64,000 nt of DNA from Amycolatopsis sp. FBCC-B4732. GTDB lineage: Bacteria > Actinomycetota > Actinomycetes > Mycobacteriales > Pseudonocardiaceae. Both the position numbers and the translations under genes were made by a program. Location of the stretch: NCBI RefSeq assembly GCF_023008405.1, contig NZ_CP095376.1, positions 4,736,001-4,800,000 on the forward strand. Direction: 5' to 3'. Of this stretch, positions 1 to 34,140 are shown in pieces. The notes beneath the pieces are model-generated. The model was not told the DNA's origin and searched no databases. It saw nothing but the letters and a program-made list of their open reading frames with translations. Each line of letters begins with the position of its first letter. The first letter of the stretch is position 1.

Positions 1-1
1 C

Positions 2-877
2 CGGGCGTTGGTCTGCGCCGGAGCCCTCGCCGATGCCACCGACGCCCTGACCGTCGTCATCGCGGCCGCCCGGCGGCGGGATGCCCGGGCCGCCGCCGCG
101 CGGGCGTTGGTGCACCGGGCCGCCGCCGTGCTGAGGGATGACCGGCCTGAGGAGGCCCTCCGGGACCTCGCCGCCGCCGATCGGGAGCTGCCCGTTCGCT
201 GCTGGCACCCGCTCGCCATGCCCGCCCGGTCCGCCGTCGAGATCACCGCGCAACTCCGGCTCGGTCGGCTCGAGCACGCCCGGCACCTCGCCGCCGAGCC
301 ACTCCCCCGCGGCAGCGAGCACGGAGCCGCAACCGCGTTCCTCCGGCACGCCGAGGCGGAACTCGCCCTCGCCGAAGACGACCCCGGCACCGCCCTCCAC
401 GCCGCCCTGGAGTGCGGTCGGGTGCTGCGCTCGCGTGGCTGGGTCAACCCGATGGTCGCCGCCTGGCGGACGACCGCCAGTCTCGCCCTGCGCCGGCTCG
501 GGGACCACGGGGCCGCCGCCGCGCTCGCCGCCGAAGAGCTGGCCCTCGCCGAACGCTGGGGTACCGCCGCCGCGCTCGAGCCGTTGCGCGAGCGGGCCTC
601 CGCCGGGCTCCGGCGGACCGTGCCCGCGCCACGGCGGCCCGCCGACCCGCTGCCCGCGCCGCGGTTCCCGGCCCGGCGCCCCGACGCGCTGTCGCCCGCC
701 GAACGGGACGTCGCCGAGCTCGCCGCCCGCGGGCTGGCCAACCGGGAGATCGCCCGGGAACTGTCGATCGCGCTGCGGACCGTCGAACTGCGGCTGACCA
801 AGGTCTACCGCAAGCTCGGCCTCAAGGGCCGGGCCGCGCTCGCGGATCACTGGCCCACCCGGACGCCGGGGAGCTGA
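2..877 (+). CDS. LuxR-family transcriptional regulator, C-terminal part (5' end outside window)
   Basis: The reading frame is open to the left edge, so this is the C-terminal ~291 residues of a longer protein; a TTG at 8 is only an internal codon candidate. The last ~60 residues form a LuxR/GerE helix-turn-helix: LSPAERDVAELAARGLANRE, then IARELSIALRTVE and the ending KVYRKLGLKGRAAL. The preceding alanine- and leucine-rich helical stretch resembles the TPR-like region of LAL regulators, and its wording (GWVNPMVAAWR) matches the same region of the next gene (GWRNPAIYAWR), so the two look like paralogues. The gene ends 4 nt before the next start, which implies one transcript. Role inferred: pathway-level activator of the PKS genes. 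No N-terminal ATPase can be seen because it lies outside the window. Confidence 0.85.
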   Translation, partial: RALVCAGALADATDALTVVIAAARRRDARAAAARALVHRAAAVLRDDRPEEALRDLAAADRELPVRCWHPLAMPARSAVEITAQLRLGRLEHARHLAAEPLPRGSEHGAATAFLRHAEAELALAEDDPGTALHAALECGRVLRSRGWVNPMVAAWRTTASLALRRLGDHGAAAALAAEELALAERWGTAAALEPLRERASAGLRRTVPAPRRPADPLPAPRFPARRPDALSPAERDVAELAARGLANREIARELSIALRTVELRLTKVYRKLGLKGRAALADHWPTRTPGS

Positions 878-881
878 CGCG

Positions 882-3554
882 ATGCTGTTCGAACGCGAAA
901 CGCAGGAAGCCGCGCTCCGCGAAACCGGTGAAGTCGTTGCCGTGCGCGGGGAAACCGGCACTGGACGCTCGGCGCTGCTCCGGCTCTTCGGCCGCCTCGC
1001 CGCCGACGGGGGTGCGCGGGTGCTGCGGGCGGGTGGGGCGCCCGCCGAGCGGGATCTCCGCTTCGGCGTCGTGCGGCAGCTCGTCCTGCCCCTGGTCGGC
1101 GACCCGTGCGCGACCGGCCTGCCACCGATCGCCGCGAAACTGCTCCAGTCGGCGGCCGGGCCGGACTGCAGCGGCGCCGTGCCGCTGCTCCACGGGCTGC
1201 ACGTCCTGCTGGTCTCGCTCGCCGCTCGCGAGCCCGTCGTCGTGCTGGTCGACGACGTGCGCTGGGCCGACGAACCTTCGGTGCGCGCCTTGGCTTTCCT
1301 CGCCGGCCGGCTGCGCGGGACGCGGGTGCGGCTCGGGGTCGTGCTGCCCGACAGCCCGCGTGCGCCGACGCTGCAGGAGATCGCCCGGATCGCCGGACCG
1401 GGCGTGCGAGCCCACGCGCTGTCGCGAAACGGCACGCGCCGGGTGGTCGACGCCCGGCTGGACGCCGACCCCGCGTTCGCGACCGCCTGCCACGAGCTCA
1501 CCGGCGGCCGGCCAAAGGACCTCGACGAGCTGTTGTCCCGCGCGTTCGCCCACCGGCTCACCGGCCGGGCCGTGGACTGCGTGCCGCTGCGTCAGCTCGG
1601 AGCCTCCGTACAACGGGAACGGCTGCGGCTGCTGGTGCGGCGGGAACCGGAGGTCGGAGCGCTGGCGCGGGCCGTCGTCACGCTCGGGCGGCACGCGGAA
1701 CCCGAGCTCGTCGCGCGGCTGGCCGGGCTGGACGCGGCCGCGTGCGCCGAAGCTCGCGCCCTGCTCGGTGCCGCGTGGCTGGGCACCGCCGTCGACGGGC
1801 GGCTGGTGCCCGAGCCCGCGCTGGTGCGGGTGGTCGAAGAGACGCGGAGCGCGGCGGACACCGCGGCCGCGCACCGGACCGCGGCCGCTTTGCTTGCCTC
1901 ACAAGGGTTTCCGCCCGAGCACGTCGCCGCGCAGCTGCTCAGCGTCGACGCCCTGCGCGGTCCCGGAGACGTCACGACGCTGCGGACGGCGGCCGTCGCG
2001 GCCCAGCGCCGCGGCGCCCCGGACCTGGCCGCGCGCTACCTGCGGCGTGCCTTGCTGGACCTGCCGCCCGACGACCCCGGCCGCGCCCGGCTGCTGACCG
2101 AGCTGGCCGCCGCCGAACCCGATCCGCGCGCGGCCGTGCGGTACCTGGTGCAGGCCGCGCCGCTGCTGCCCGCGGGCCGCGAACGGGCCGAAGCGGTCGC
2201 CCGGATCCCGCTCACCGCAGCCGCGCGCGGGCCGCTGGTGACGGACCTGGTCCGGACGGCGACCGGCGTCGACGACCCCGACCTCGTGCCGCGCCTGGAA
2301 GCCCGGGAGTGGTTCGCCGCGCTCGAAGAGCCGGGCCGGGCGGCCGCGGCGGCGCGGCGGCTGCGGCAGCTGCCCGACCGGCCGCCCGGCCCCGGCGACC
2401 GGGAGCTGCGCGCGGTGCTGCTGCTGGCCGCCACGCTCGGCGGGCGCGTCACCGCCGCCGAAGCCGCCCGCCACGCCGGTGTCCTGCTGGACCACGAGCC
2501 GGCCCGGACCGTCCGGGCCGGCACCGCGCTGCGGATCGTCCCGCTCGTGCTGATCGCCGCGGGCCGGCCGGACGCCGTCGCGCCGTGGCTGGCGTCGGCG
2601 GGCGGGCCGCGGGCCACGACCGCGACGCGCGTGCTCGTCGACGTCCACCAGGCGCTGGCGCTGCTGTCCCGCGGCCGGTTCGCCGAGGCCGCGGACCCGG
2701 CGGAGCGAGCGTTCCGCGCGGCCGAGCCCGGTGGCTACGACGTCTTGGCGCTGCCGGCCACGACGGTGGCGCTGGTCGCGGACTCGGCACGCCGCCGCGA
2801 CCTGGCCCGGCAGGTGCTCGAAGACCTCCCCGACAGCGACGACCTCGCCGTGTTCGCGGTCCGCCGCGGCCTGCAGGGGATGCTGGCCGCCCGCGAGAAC
2901 CCGGACGCGGCGCTCGCGCAGTTCCTCGACCGCGGCCGCCTGCTGGACCGGGCGGGCTGGCGCAACCCGGCGATCTATGCCTGGCGCGGGTCGGCGGCGC
3001 TGCTGGCCCGGCGGCTCGGCCGGACCGAGCAGGCGCGGCAGCTCGCCGAGGAGCACCACCGCCACTCCGTCGCGTGGGGCGCGCCCGCGATCGTCGGGCG
3101 GTCGCTGCGGGTGCTCGCCGCACTCGCCGGCCGACGGCACGCGATCGAGCTGCTGCGGGAAGCGGTCGAACTGCTGGACGGCGCACCGGACGAACTCGAA
3201 GCGGCGAAGGCCTGCGCCGACCTCGGCACCTGCCTGCGCGAGACGGAACCGGAGGCGGCACGGCGGTTGCTGTCCCGCGCGCGGGAGCTGGCCGAAAGCT
3301 GCGGCGCGGGCCGGCTCGAAGCACGCGAGGACGGCACGTTCGGCCACGCGGAGCAGCCCCGGCCCACGGTGGAGCTGACCGCGGGCGAGGCGACCGTCGC
3401 GCGCCTGGCGGCCGGCGGGCGGACGAACACCGAGATCGCGGGCGAGCTGAGCATCAGCCGCCGGGCCGTCGAGAAGCACCTGACGAGCCTGTACCGCAAG
3501 CTGAAGATCGACGGCCGCGCCCAGCTCGCCTCGGTGCTCGGCGCCGGGTCGTGA
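882..3554 (+). CDS. LAL-type LuxR-family regulator (large ATP-binding)
   Basis: 890 aa, the usual size of LAL regulators, which are cytoplasmic DNA-binding activators common in macrolide clusters. Near the N-terminus is a Walker A motif (GETGTGRS, about residues 24-31) and further on a Walker B-like stretch (VVVLVDDVRWAD, about residue 120). A long helical alanine/leucine/arginine-rich middle follows, and the last ~60 residues are a LuxR helix-turn-helix (LTAGEATVARLAAGGRTNTE, then IAGELSISRRAVEKH). The ATG at 882 has a GGGGAG at 868-873, 8 nt upstream, and follows the previous stop by 4 nt, so it is probably co-transcribed with it. Its TGA lies inside the palindrome at 3551-3590. Family assignment is firm; control of the neighbouring PKS genes is inferred from position. 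Confidence 0.93.
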   Translation: MLFERETQEAALRETGEVVAVRGETGTGRSALLRLFGRLAADGGARVLRAGGAPAERDLRFGVVRQLVLPLVGDPCATGLPPIAAKLLQSAAGPDCSGAVPLLHGLHVLLVSLAAREPVVVLVDDVRWADEPSVRALAFLAGRLRGTRVRLGVVLPDSPRAPTLQEIARIAGPGVRAHALSRNGTRRVVDARLDADPAFATACHELTGGRPKDLDELLSRAFAHRLTGRAVDCVPLRQLGASVQRERLRLLVRREPEVGALARAVVTLGRHAEPELVARLAGLDAAACAEARALLGAAWLGTAVDGRLVPEPALVRVVEETRSAADTAAAHRTAAALLASQGFPPEHVAAQLLSVDALRGPGDVTTLRTAAVAAQRRGAPDLAARYLRRALLDLPPDDPGRARLLTELAAAEPDPRAAVRYLVQAAPLLPAGRERAEAVARIPLTAAARGPLVTDLVRTATGVDDPDLVPRLEAREWFAALEEPGRAAAAARRLRQLPDRPPGPGDRELRAVLLLAATLGGRVTAAEAARHAGVLLDHEPARTVRAGTALRIVPLVLIAAGRPDAVAPWLASAGGPRATTATRVLVDVHQALALLSRGRFAEAADPAERAFRAAEPGGYDVLALPATTVALVADSARRRDLARQVLEDLPDSDDLAVFAVRRGLQGMLAARENPDAALAQFLDRGRLLDRAGWRNPAIYAWRGSAALLARRLGRTEQARQLAEEHHRHSVAWGAPAIVGRSLRVLAALAGRRHAIELLREAVELLDGAPDELEAAKACADLGTCLRETEPEAARRLLSRARELAESCGAGRLEAREDGTFGHAEQPRPTVELTAGEATVARLAAGGRTNTEIAGELSISRRAVEKHLTSLYRKLKIDGRAQLASVLGAGS

Positions 3555-3590
3555 GTGAGAAACAGGGTTAGAACCCTGTTTCTCACTCAC
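3551..3590. terminator. Perfect-stem palindrome between convergent genes, probable bidirectional terminator
   Basis: Two 19-nt arms (3551-3569 and 3572-3590, beginning GTGAGTGAGAAACAGGG) are exact reverse complements around a 2-nt centre AG. The regulator's TGA (3552-3554) lies in the left arm and the carbamoyltransferase remnant's TGA (3587-3589) in the mirror position of the right arm. There is no T-run. The convergent setting fits a bidirectional terminator; it may also be one copy of a dispersed palindromic element. Confidence 0.7.
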
Positions 3591-4447
3591 GAGCTCCTTG
3601 GATCACGGACGGTCGTGGTCCTCCCGGCACTGGTGGTACGCGTCGGGGCCAGGTCCGGCGCCAGGTCGCCGAGCCGCGTGCTGCCGTCGAGCCGGGTCAG
3701 CAGCTCGTGGGTCTCCGCCGGTACCGGGCCCCCGGGTGGTCGAGGTACACCTGGTGCACGGTCTCGCCGCCGGTGCGGGTCGTCGTGCGCAGCCGCGTCA
3801 CCGGGGGGAACGCGAAGACCAGCTCGGCCAGTGCCGCGGCCCGGTCGAGGCCCGGGCGGACGACGAAGTCGCCGACCACCAGGTAGTCCAGGTCGGTGGT
3901 GAGGAACGTCGTCACAGCGTCGGCGACGGTCTGCACGATCGGCTCGGCGTTGTTGTCGAACGAAGTGGTGAGCACCACCGGCGTGCCGGTCGCGCGCCCG
4001 AACCCCTCGATGAGCGCGTGGAAGCGCGGGTTCGCGTCCGCTTCGACGACCTGCACCCGCGCGGTTCCGTCGATGTGGGGGACCGCGCCGAGCTCCTCGC
4101 GGCGGTCGGGACGCACCCGCAGCGCGAACGCCATGAAGTCGAAGTTGCCGCGCGTCGCGGGGATCTCGAAGTACTCGGCGGCGGCTTCGGCGGTCACCGA
4201 CGGCGCGAACGGCCGGGTCGGCGAGGATGCTGCGGTAGCCGAGCGAGCGCGGCCCGAACCCCGGCGCGCCCTGCACCCGGCCGAGCACCGAGCCTTCCGC
4301 GAGCCGCTGCGCCGACCGCGTCGATCTCCTCGGGTCTCACCTCCGCCTTCGCCAGGCACGCTCGCACCGCTCTGGCCGGGAACTTCGTGGCCTGCTTGAT
4401 CCGGTTGAGCCGCTCCTCCTCGACCGCGGCGACGAGTTCGCCGCCGC
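3587..4447 (-). pseudogene. O-carbamoyltransferase remnant (NodU/CmcH family), internally deleted and frameshifted
   Basis: Four pieces of one family are seen in order on the minus strand but in different frames. Piece 1 (about 4445-4311) reads [18 protein letters not shown], then [18 protein letters not shown] and RPEEIDAVG, the typical region near the N-terminus. Piece 2 (about 4309-4218, other frame) reads [17 protein letters not shown] then [15 protein letters not shown], which in intact proteins lies some 300 residues later. Piece 3 (about 4218-3735) starts [17 protein letters not shown] and includes PHIDGTARVQVVEADANPRF, GTPVVLTTSFDNNAEPIVQT and DLDYLVVGDFVV, the C-terminal domain. Piece 4 (about 3735-3587) reads PVPAETHELLTRLDGSTRL and ends at TGA 3587. 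About 290 residues remain of a family usually near 550-600. The start and most of the catalytic domain are missing, so no activity is expected. Intact relatives transfer a carbamoyl group to polyketide or sugar hydroxyls. The last frame change lies next to a run of C (around 3730) and could be a read error; the large deletion cannot. Confidence 0.87.
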
Positions 4448-4455
4448 GGATGCGG

Positions 4456-32022
<27,567 letters not shown>

Positions 32023-32029
32023 CGCGGCG

Positions 32030-32034
32030 CTCCC
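32030..32034 (-). promoter_or_regulatory. Ribosome binding site of the loading PKS
   Basis: GGGAG on the minus strand, 7 nt before the GTG at 32022. It supports this start and hence the very short N-terminus before the KSQ. Confidence 0.75.
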
Positions 32035-32178
32035 AGTGATCCGGTTCGAGCGGCCGCCCGGCCGCCTCGCGACGCCGGAGCCACCGCCGGGGTTCAGGTC
32101 GAAGGCGACTATGCCGGGGGTGGGGCCGGTTTTTCCCCAGAGATCGAGGCGGGCCTGGTCCGGGTCCTGGTCCGGACG

Positions 32179-32230
32179 TCATGAACGACCCTTTCACCGC
32201 GTCCGGTGAGGTGAACGACCCGTTCATGAC
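32179..32230. repeat. Nested inverted repeat with two 30-bp-spaced half-palindromes
   Basis: Outer arms GTCATGAACG (32179-32188) and CGTTCATGAC (32221-32230) are exact inverted repeats; inner arms TCACCG (32194-32199) and CGGTGA (32204-32209) also pair. In addition TGAACGACCCTTTCA (32182-32196) and TGAACGACCCGTTCA (32212-32226) form a direct repeat with a period of exactly 30 bp. It could be an operator pair in the divergent promoter region or a dispersed palindromic element. Confidence 0.75.
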
Positions 32231-32416
32231 GTCGGTCACGCCCCCTCTGGCAGGACATGAGCCGAAGAGCCGACCGGGTCCTTCGCCCGGCCCCCGGCGA
32301 GGTCGTCGGCCGGGGCGGCGAAGGGCCGCGCAAACCGGCCGAGACGAAGTCTGCGGTTTTCCGTGGTTTACCGGCGCCATGCTCTTCGCGCCGGATGACC
32401 CGAAGGAAGGCAGGCC

Positions 32417-33241
32417 ATGGCAAGCATCGGACGGGCGTTGAGACGCCCCTGGATCGTCCCCTTCTACTTCCTGGTGTTCGGGTTCCTCGCGTTCCGGCTG
32501 CCCAATTACCTGGGCTTCGACCCGAGCAAGTCGACCGCCGCCACGCGGCTCGACCTGCCGTTCTACTACCCGTTGCTGGTCGCGCACATCGTGTTCGGCT
32601 CGGTCGCGTTCGTGACCGCGTCGATCCAGGTGTGGCCGTGGCTGCGCAACCGGTACCCGAAGCTGCACCGGATCTCGGGGCGCGTCTACGTCCTGGGTGG
32701 CGCGCTGCCGGCCGGGCTCGCGATCCTCACCATCACGCCGTTCCTCACCCACGGCGCCGGGCAGAAGGCGGGTAACGCGCTGCTGGGCCTGCTGTGGCTG
32801 GGTACGACGATCGTCGGGTTCCGGCGGGCGCGGCAGGGGCGGATCGTCGAGCACCGGGAGTGGATGCTGCGCAGCTTCGCGCTGTGCTTCTCGATCCTGG
32901 CGTCCCGGTTCTGGCTGGGCCCGGCCATCCTGTGGCTGGAGCCCGAGGTCTTCACGATGGGCGTCGACGGCCCGGCGGCGGTGCAGGACCAGGTGTCCAC
33001 GCTGACGTCGTGGATCCCGTGGGTGGTCAACCTGCTGATCGCGGAGTGGTTCAACCACCGCGCCCGCTACAAGGCACTGGGCCGCCAGGCGGCCAAGCGC
33101 GCGGCGGCGAAGGTGACAGCGGCCGCACCCGCGCCGGCCGTCGCGGTCGAGCCCGTGCACCACGCGGCCCCGGAACCCGCATTGGCGCCGAACACGAAGA
33201 CCCCGGTCCTCGAGCGGCCGGCCCCCGACCCTGTCCCCTAG
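32417..33241 (+). CDS. DUF2306-like multi-pass membrane protein
   Basis: 274 aa. About six hydrophobic segments are visible: WIVPFYFLVFGFLAF, PLLVAHIVFGSVAFV, LGGALPAGLAILTITPF, LLGLLWLGTTIVGF, FALCFSILASRFWL and WIPWVVNLLIAEWF, with HRISGRVYV and the His/Arg-containing EHREWMLRSF between them, the look of DUF2306 proteins, whose function is not established. The C-terminal ~50 residues are Ala/Pro-rich and probably cytoplasmic or disordered. The ATG at 32417 has GGAAGG 6 nt upstream. It is transcribed divergently from the loading PKS and ends in the hairpin at 33269-33301. It separates the two blocks of PKS genes; nothing in it indicates a biosynthetic role. Confidence 0.85.
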   Translation: MASIGRALRRPWIVPFYFLVFGFLAFRLPNYLGFDPSKSTAATRLDLPFYYPLLVAHIVFGSVAFVTASIQVWPWLRNRYPKLHRISGRVYVLGGALPAGLAILTITPFLTHGAGQKAGNALLGLLWLGTTIVGFRRARQGRIVEHREWMLRSFALCFSILASRFWLGPAILWLEPEVFTMGVDGPAAVQDQVSTLTSWIPWVVNLLIAEWFNHRARYKALGRQAAKRAAAKVTAAAPAPAVAVEPVHHAAPEPALAPNTKTPVLERPAPDPVP

Positions 33242-33268
33242 TCTCGCGGCTGCCTTCCCGCGGCGGGG

Positions 33269-33301
33269 AAACCCCGGCACTACCCCAGGTGCCGGGGTTT
33301 T
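33269..33301 (+). terminator. Hairpin terminator with T tail
   Basis: A 12-bp stem (AAACCCCGGCAC, 33269-33280, with its complement at 33289-33300), 8-nt loop and a TTTT end on the plus strand. The left arm has AAA, so it may also stop the converging minus-strand genes that end at 33311. Confidence 0.85.
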
Positions 33302-33310
33302 CTCGCGCGC

Positions 33311-33718
33311 TCAGGTCAGCGGGACGTAGTTGCCGCCGGGGCGGGTCGCGTGCGTCGAGGCGCTCGTCAGGAAGCGCCCGCGCACGACGCGGACGTAGGC
33401 CCCGTCCAGCGGGAAGACCAGCACGAACTTCCGTCCGGCGTGCCCGCACAGCACAAGGCCGTCGCGCAGGTTGCCGAGGAATTCGACGATGTCGCGTTCG
33501 ACTTCCGCCGCGTGGTCGCGCTGGCCGTCGAGCGAGATGTCGTAGGTGGCGTGCCGGCCGGTCGCCGGGTCGCGCGCCGAGAACTCCAGGCCGAGCCACT
33601 GCCCCGGCTCGACGACCACCGTCGCCTGCCACGTCGAGCCGCTCAGCCGCCACTTCGACGACGCGCCGTTCTCGTCGGTGACCGCCGCCCCGGGGAACTC
33701 GCGGAGGAAGTCCAGCAC
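33311..33718 (-). CDS. Hypothetical protein (135 aa)
   Basis: I do not recognise this protein. It is a small soluble alpha/beta-looking protein without signal peptide or membrane segments; it starts MLDFLREFPGAAVTDENG and contains KFVLVFPLDGAYVRVVRG near the end. The GTG start at 33718 lies 1 nt after the stop of the preceding gene, so the two are probably translationally coupled and made together. It ends just before the hairpin at 33269-33301. Its place at the tail of the PKS-TE transcript does not by itself show a role in the pathway. Confidence 0.7.
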   Translation of the reverse strand: MLDFLREFPGAAVTDENGASSKWRLSGSTWQATVVVEPGQWLGLEFSARDPATGRHATYDISLDGQRDHAAEVERDIVEFLGNLRDGLVLCGHAGRKFVLVFPLDGAYVRVVRGRFLTSASTHATRPGGNYVPLT

Positions 33719-33719
33719 T

Positions 33720-34139
33720 TCAGTCCGCTTCGATGCCGCGCGACGTCAGTTCCGCTTGCAGCGAGCCGCTCAGGAACTCCGACCCGAGCACCCGGCGCAG
33801 GTTCGGCAGCAGCGGCAGGTCGGCCAGGGACCCGACGTCGAACAGGTCGTCCTCGCCGTCCCAGACCGGGGCGCAGTGCTGGTACACGGTCAAGCCGCCG
33901 TCCAGCACCAGTTCCTCCACCGTCGCCAGCAGGTCCGGGGCGATCTCCAGCGCCGTGAAGTACGCGCGGGCCTCCGGCAAGACCTGGTAGGCCAGCCCGC
34001 GGTCGTAGGCGTACTGCCACGGGTCGGCCGCCGGCAGCGCCTCGGCGATGTCGAACGCCGGGGTCAGCGTGCGGTCGCCGTACATCAGTTTCTCGACGAC
34101 GACCAGCTTGAAGGTGAAGTCCTGGAACACACCCCGCAA
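33720..34139 (-). CDS. Hypothetical protein, possibly DUF6892-like (139 aa)
   Basis: A small soluble protein beginning FQDFTFKLVVVEKLMYGDRT and continuing LTPAFDIAEALP; the wording resembles actinobacterial proteins annotated DUF6892, an identification I hold weakly. No catalytic motif, signal peptide or membrane segment is seen. The start is uncertain: TTG at 34139, one base after the thioesterase gene's stop (TAG 34141-34143), or GTG at 34130; neither has a strong ribosome binding site, so coupling to the PKS is likely. It is followed with 1-nt spacing by the other small gene. The pair is downstream of the TE module and probably shares its mRNA. Confidence 0.7.
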   Translation of the reverse strand: MRGVFQDFTFKLVVVEKLMYGDRTLTPAFDIAEALPAADPWQYAYDRGLAYQVLPEARAYFTALEIAPDLLATVEELVLDGGLTVYQHCAPVWDGEDDLFDVGSLADLPLLPNLRRVLGSEFLSGSLQAELTSRGIEAD

Positions 34140-34140
34140 C

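Larger units (their letters stand above)
32023..32416. other. Divergent intergenic region (394 bp)
   Basis: It lies between the start of the loading PKS (minus) and the DUF2306-like gene (plus), so promoters for both should be here. I see two ribosome binding sites (32030-32034 for the PKS; GGAAGG at 32405-32410 for the plus gene) and the nested inverted repeat at 32179-32230. I cannot point to a convincing -35/-10 pair. Confidence 0.7.

Noticed and set aside
412..2097. Open frame overlapping both regulator genes
   Set aside because: Arg/Pro/Ser-rich, crosses the junction of two recognisable LuxR-family genes in another frame; a shadow.
3697..4359. Intact small carbamoyltransferase-like gene of 220 residues
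   Set aside because: Its first ~50 residues are out-of-frame sequence; the true homologous pieces continue in other frames on both sides, so it is part of a pseudogene.
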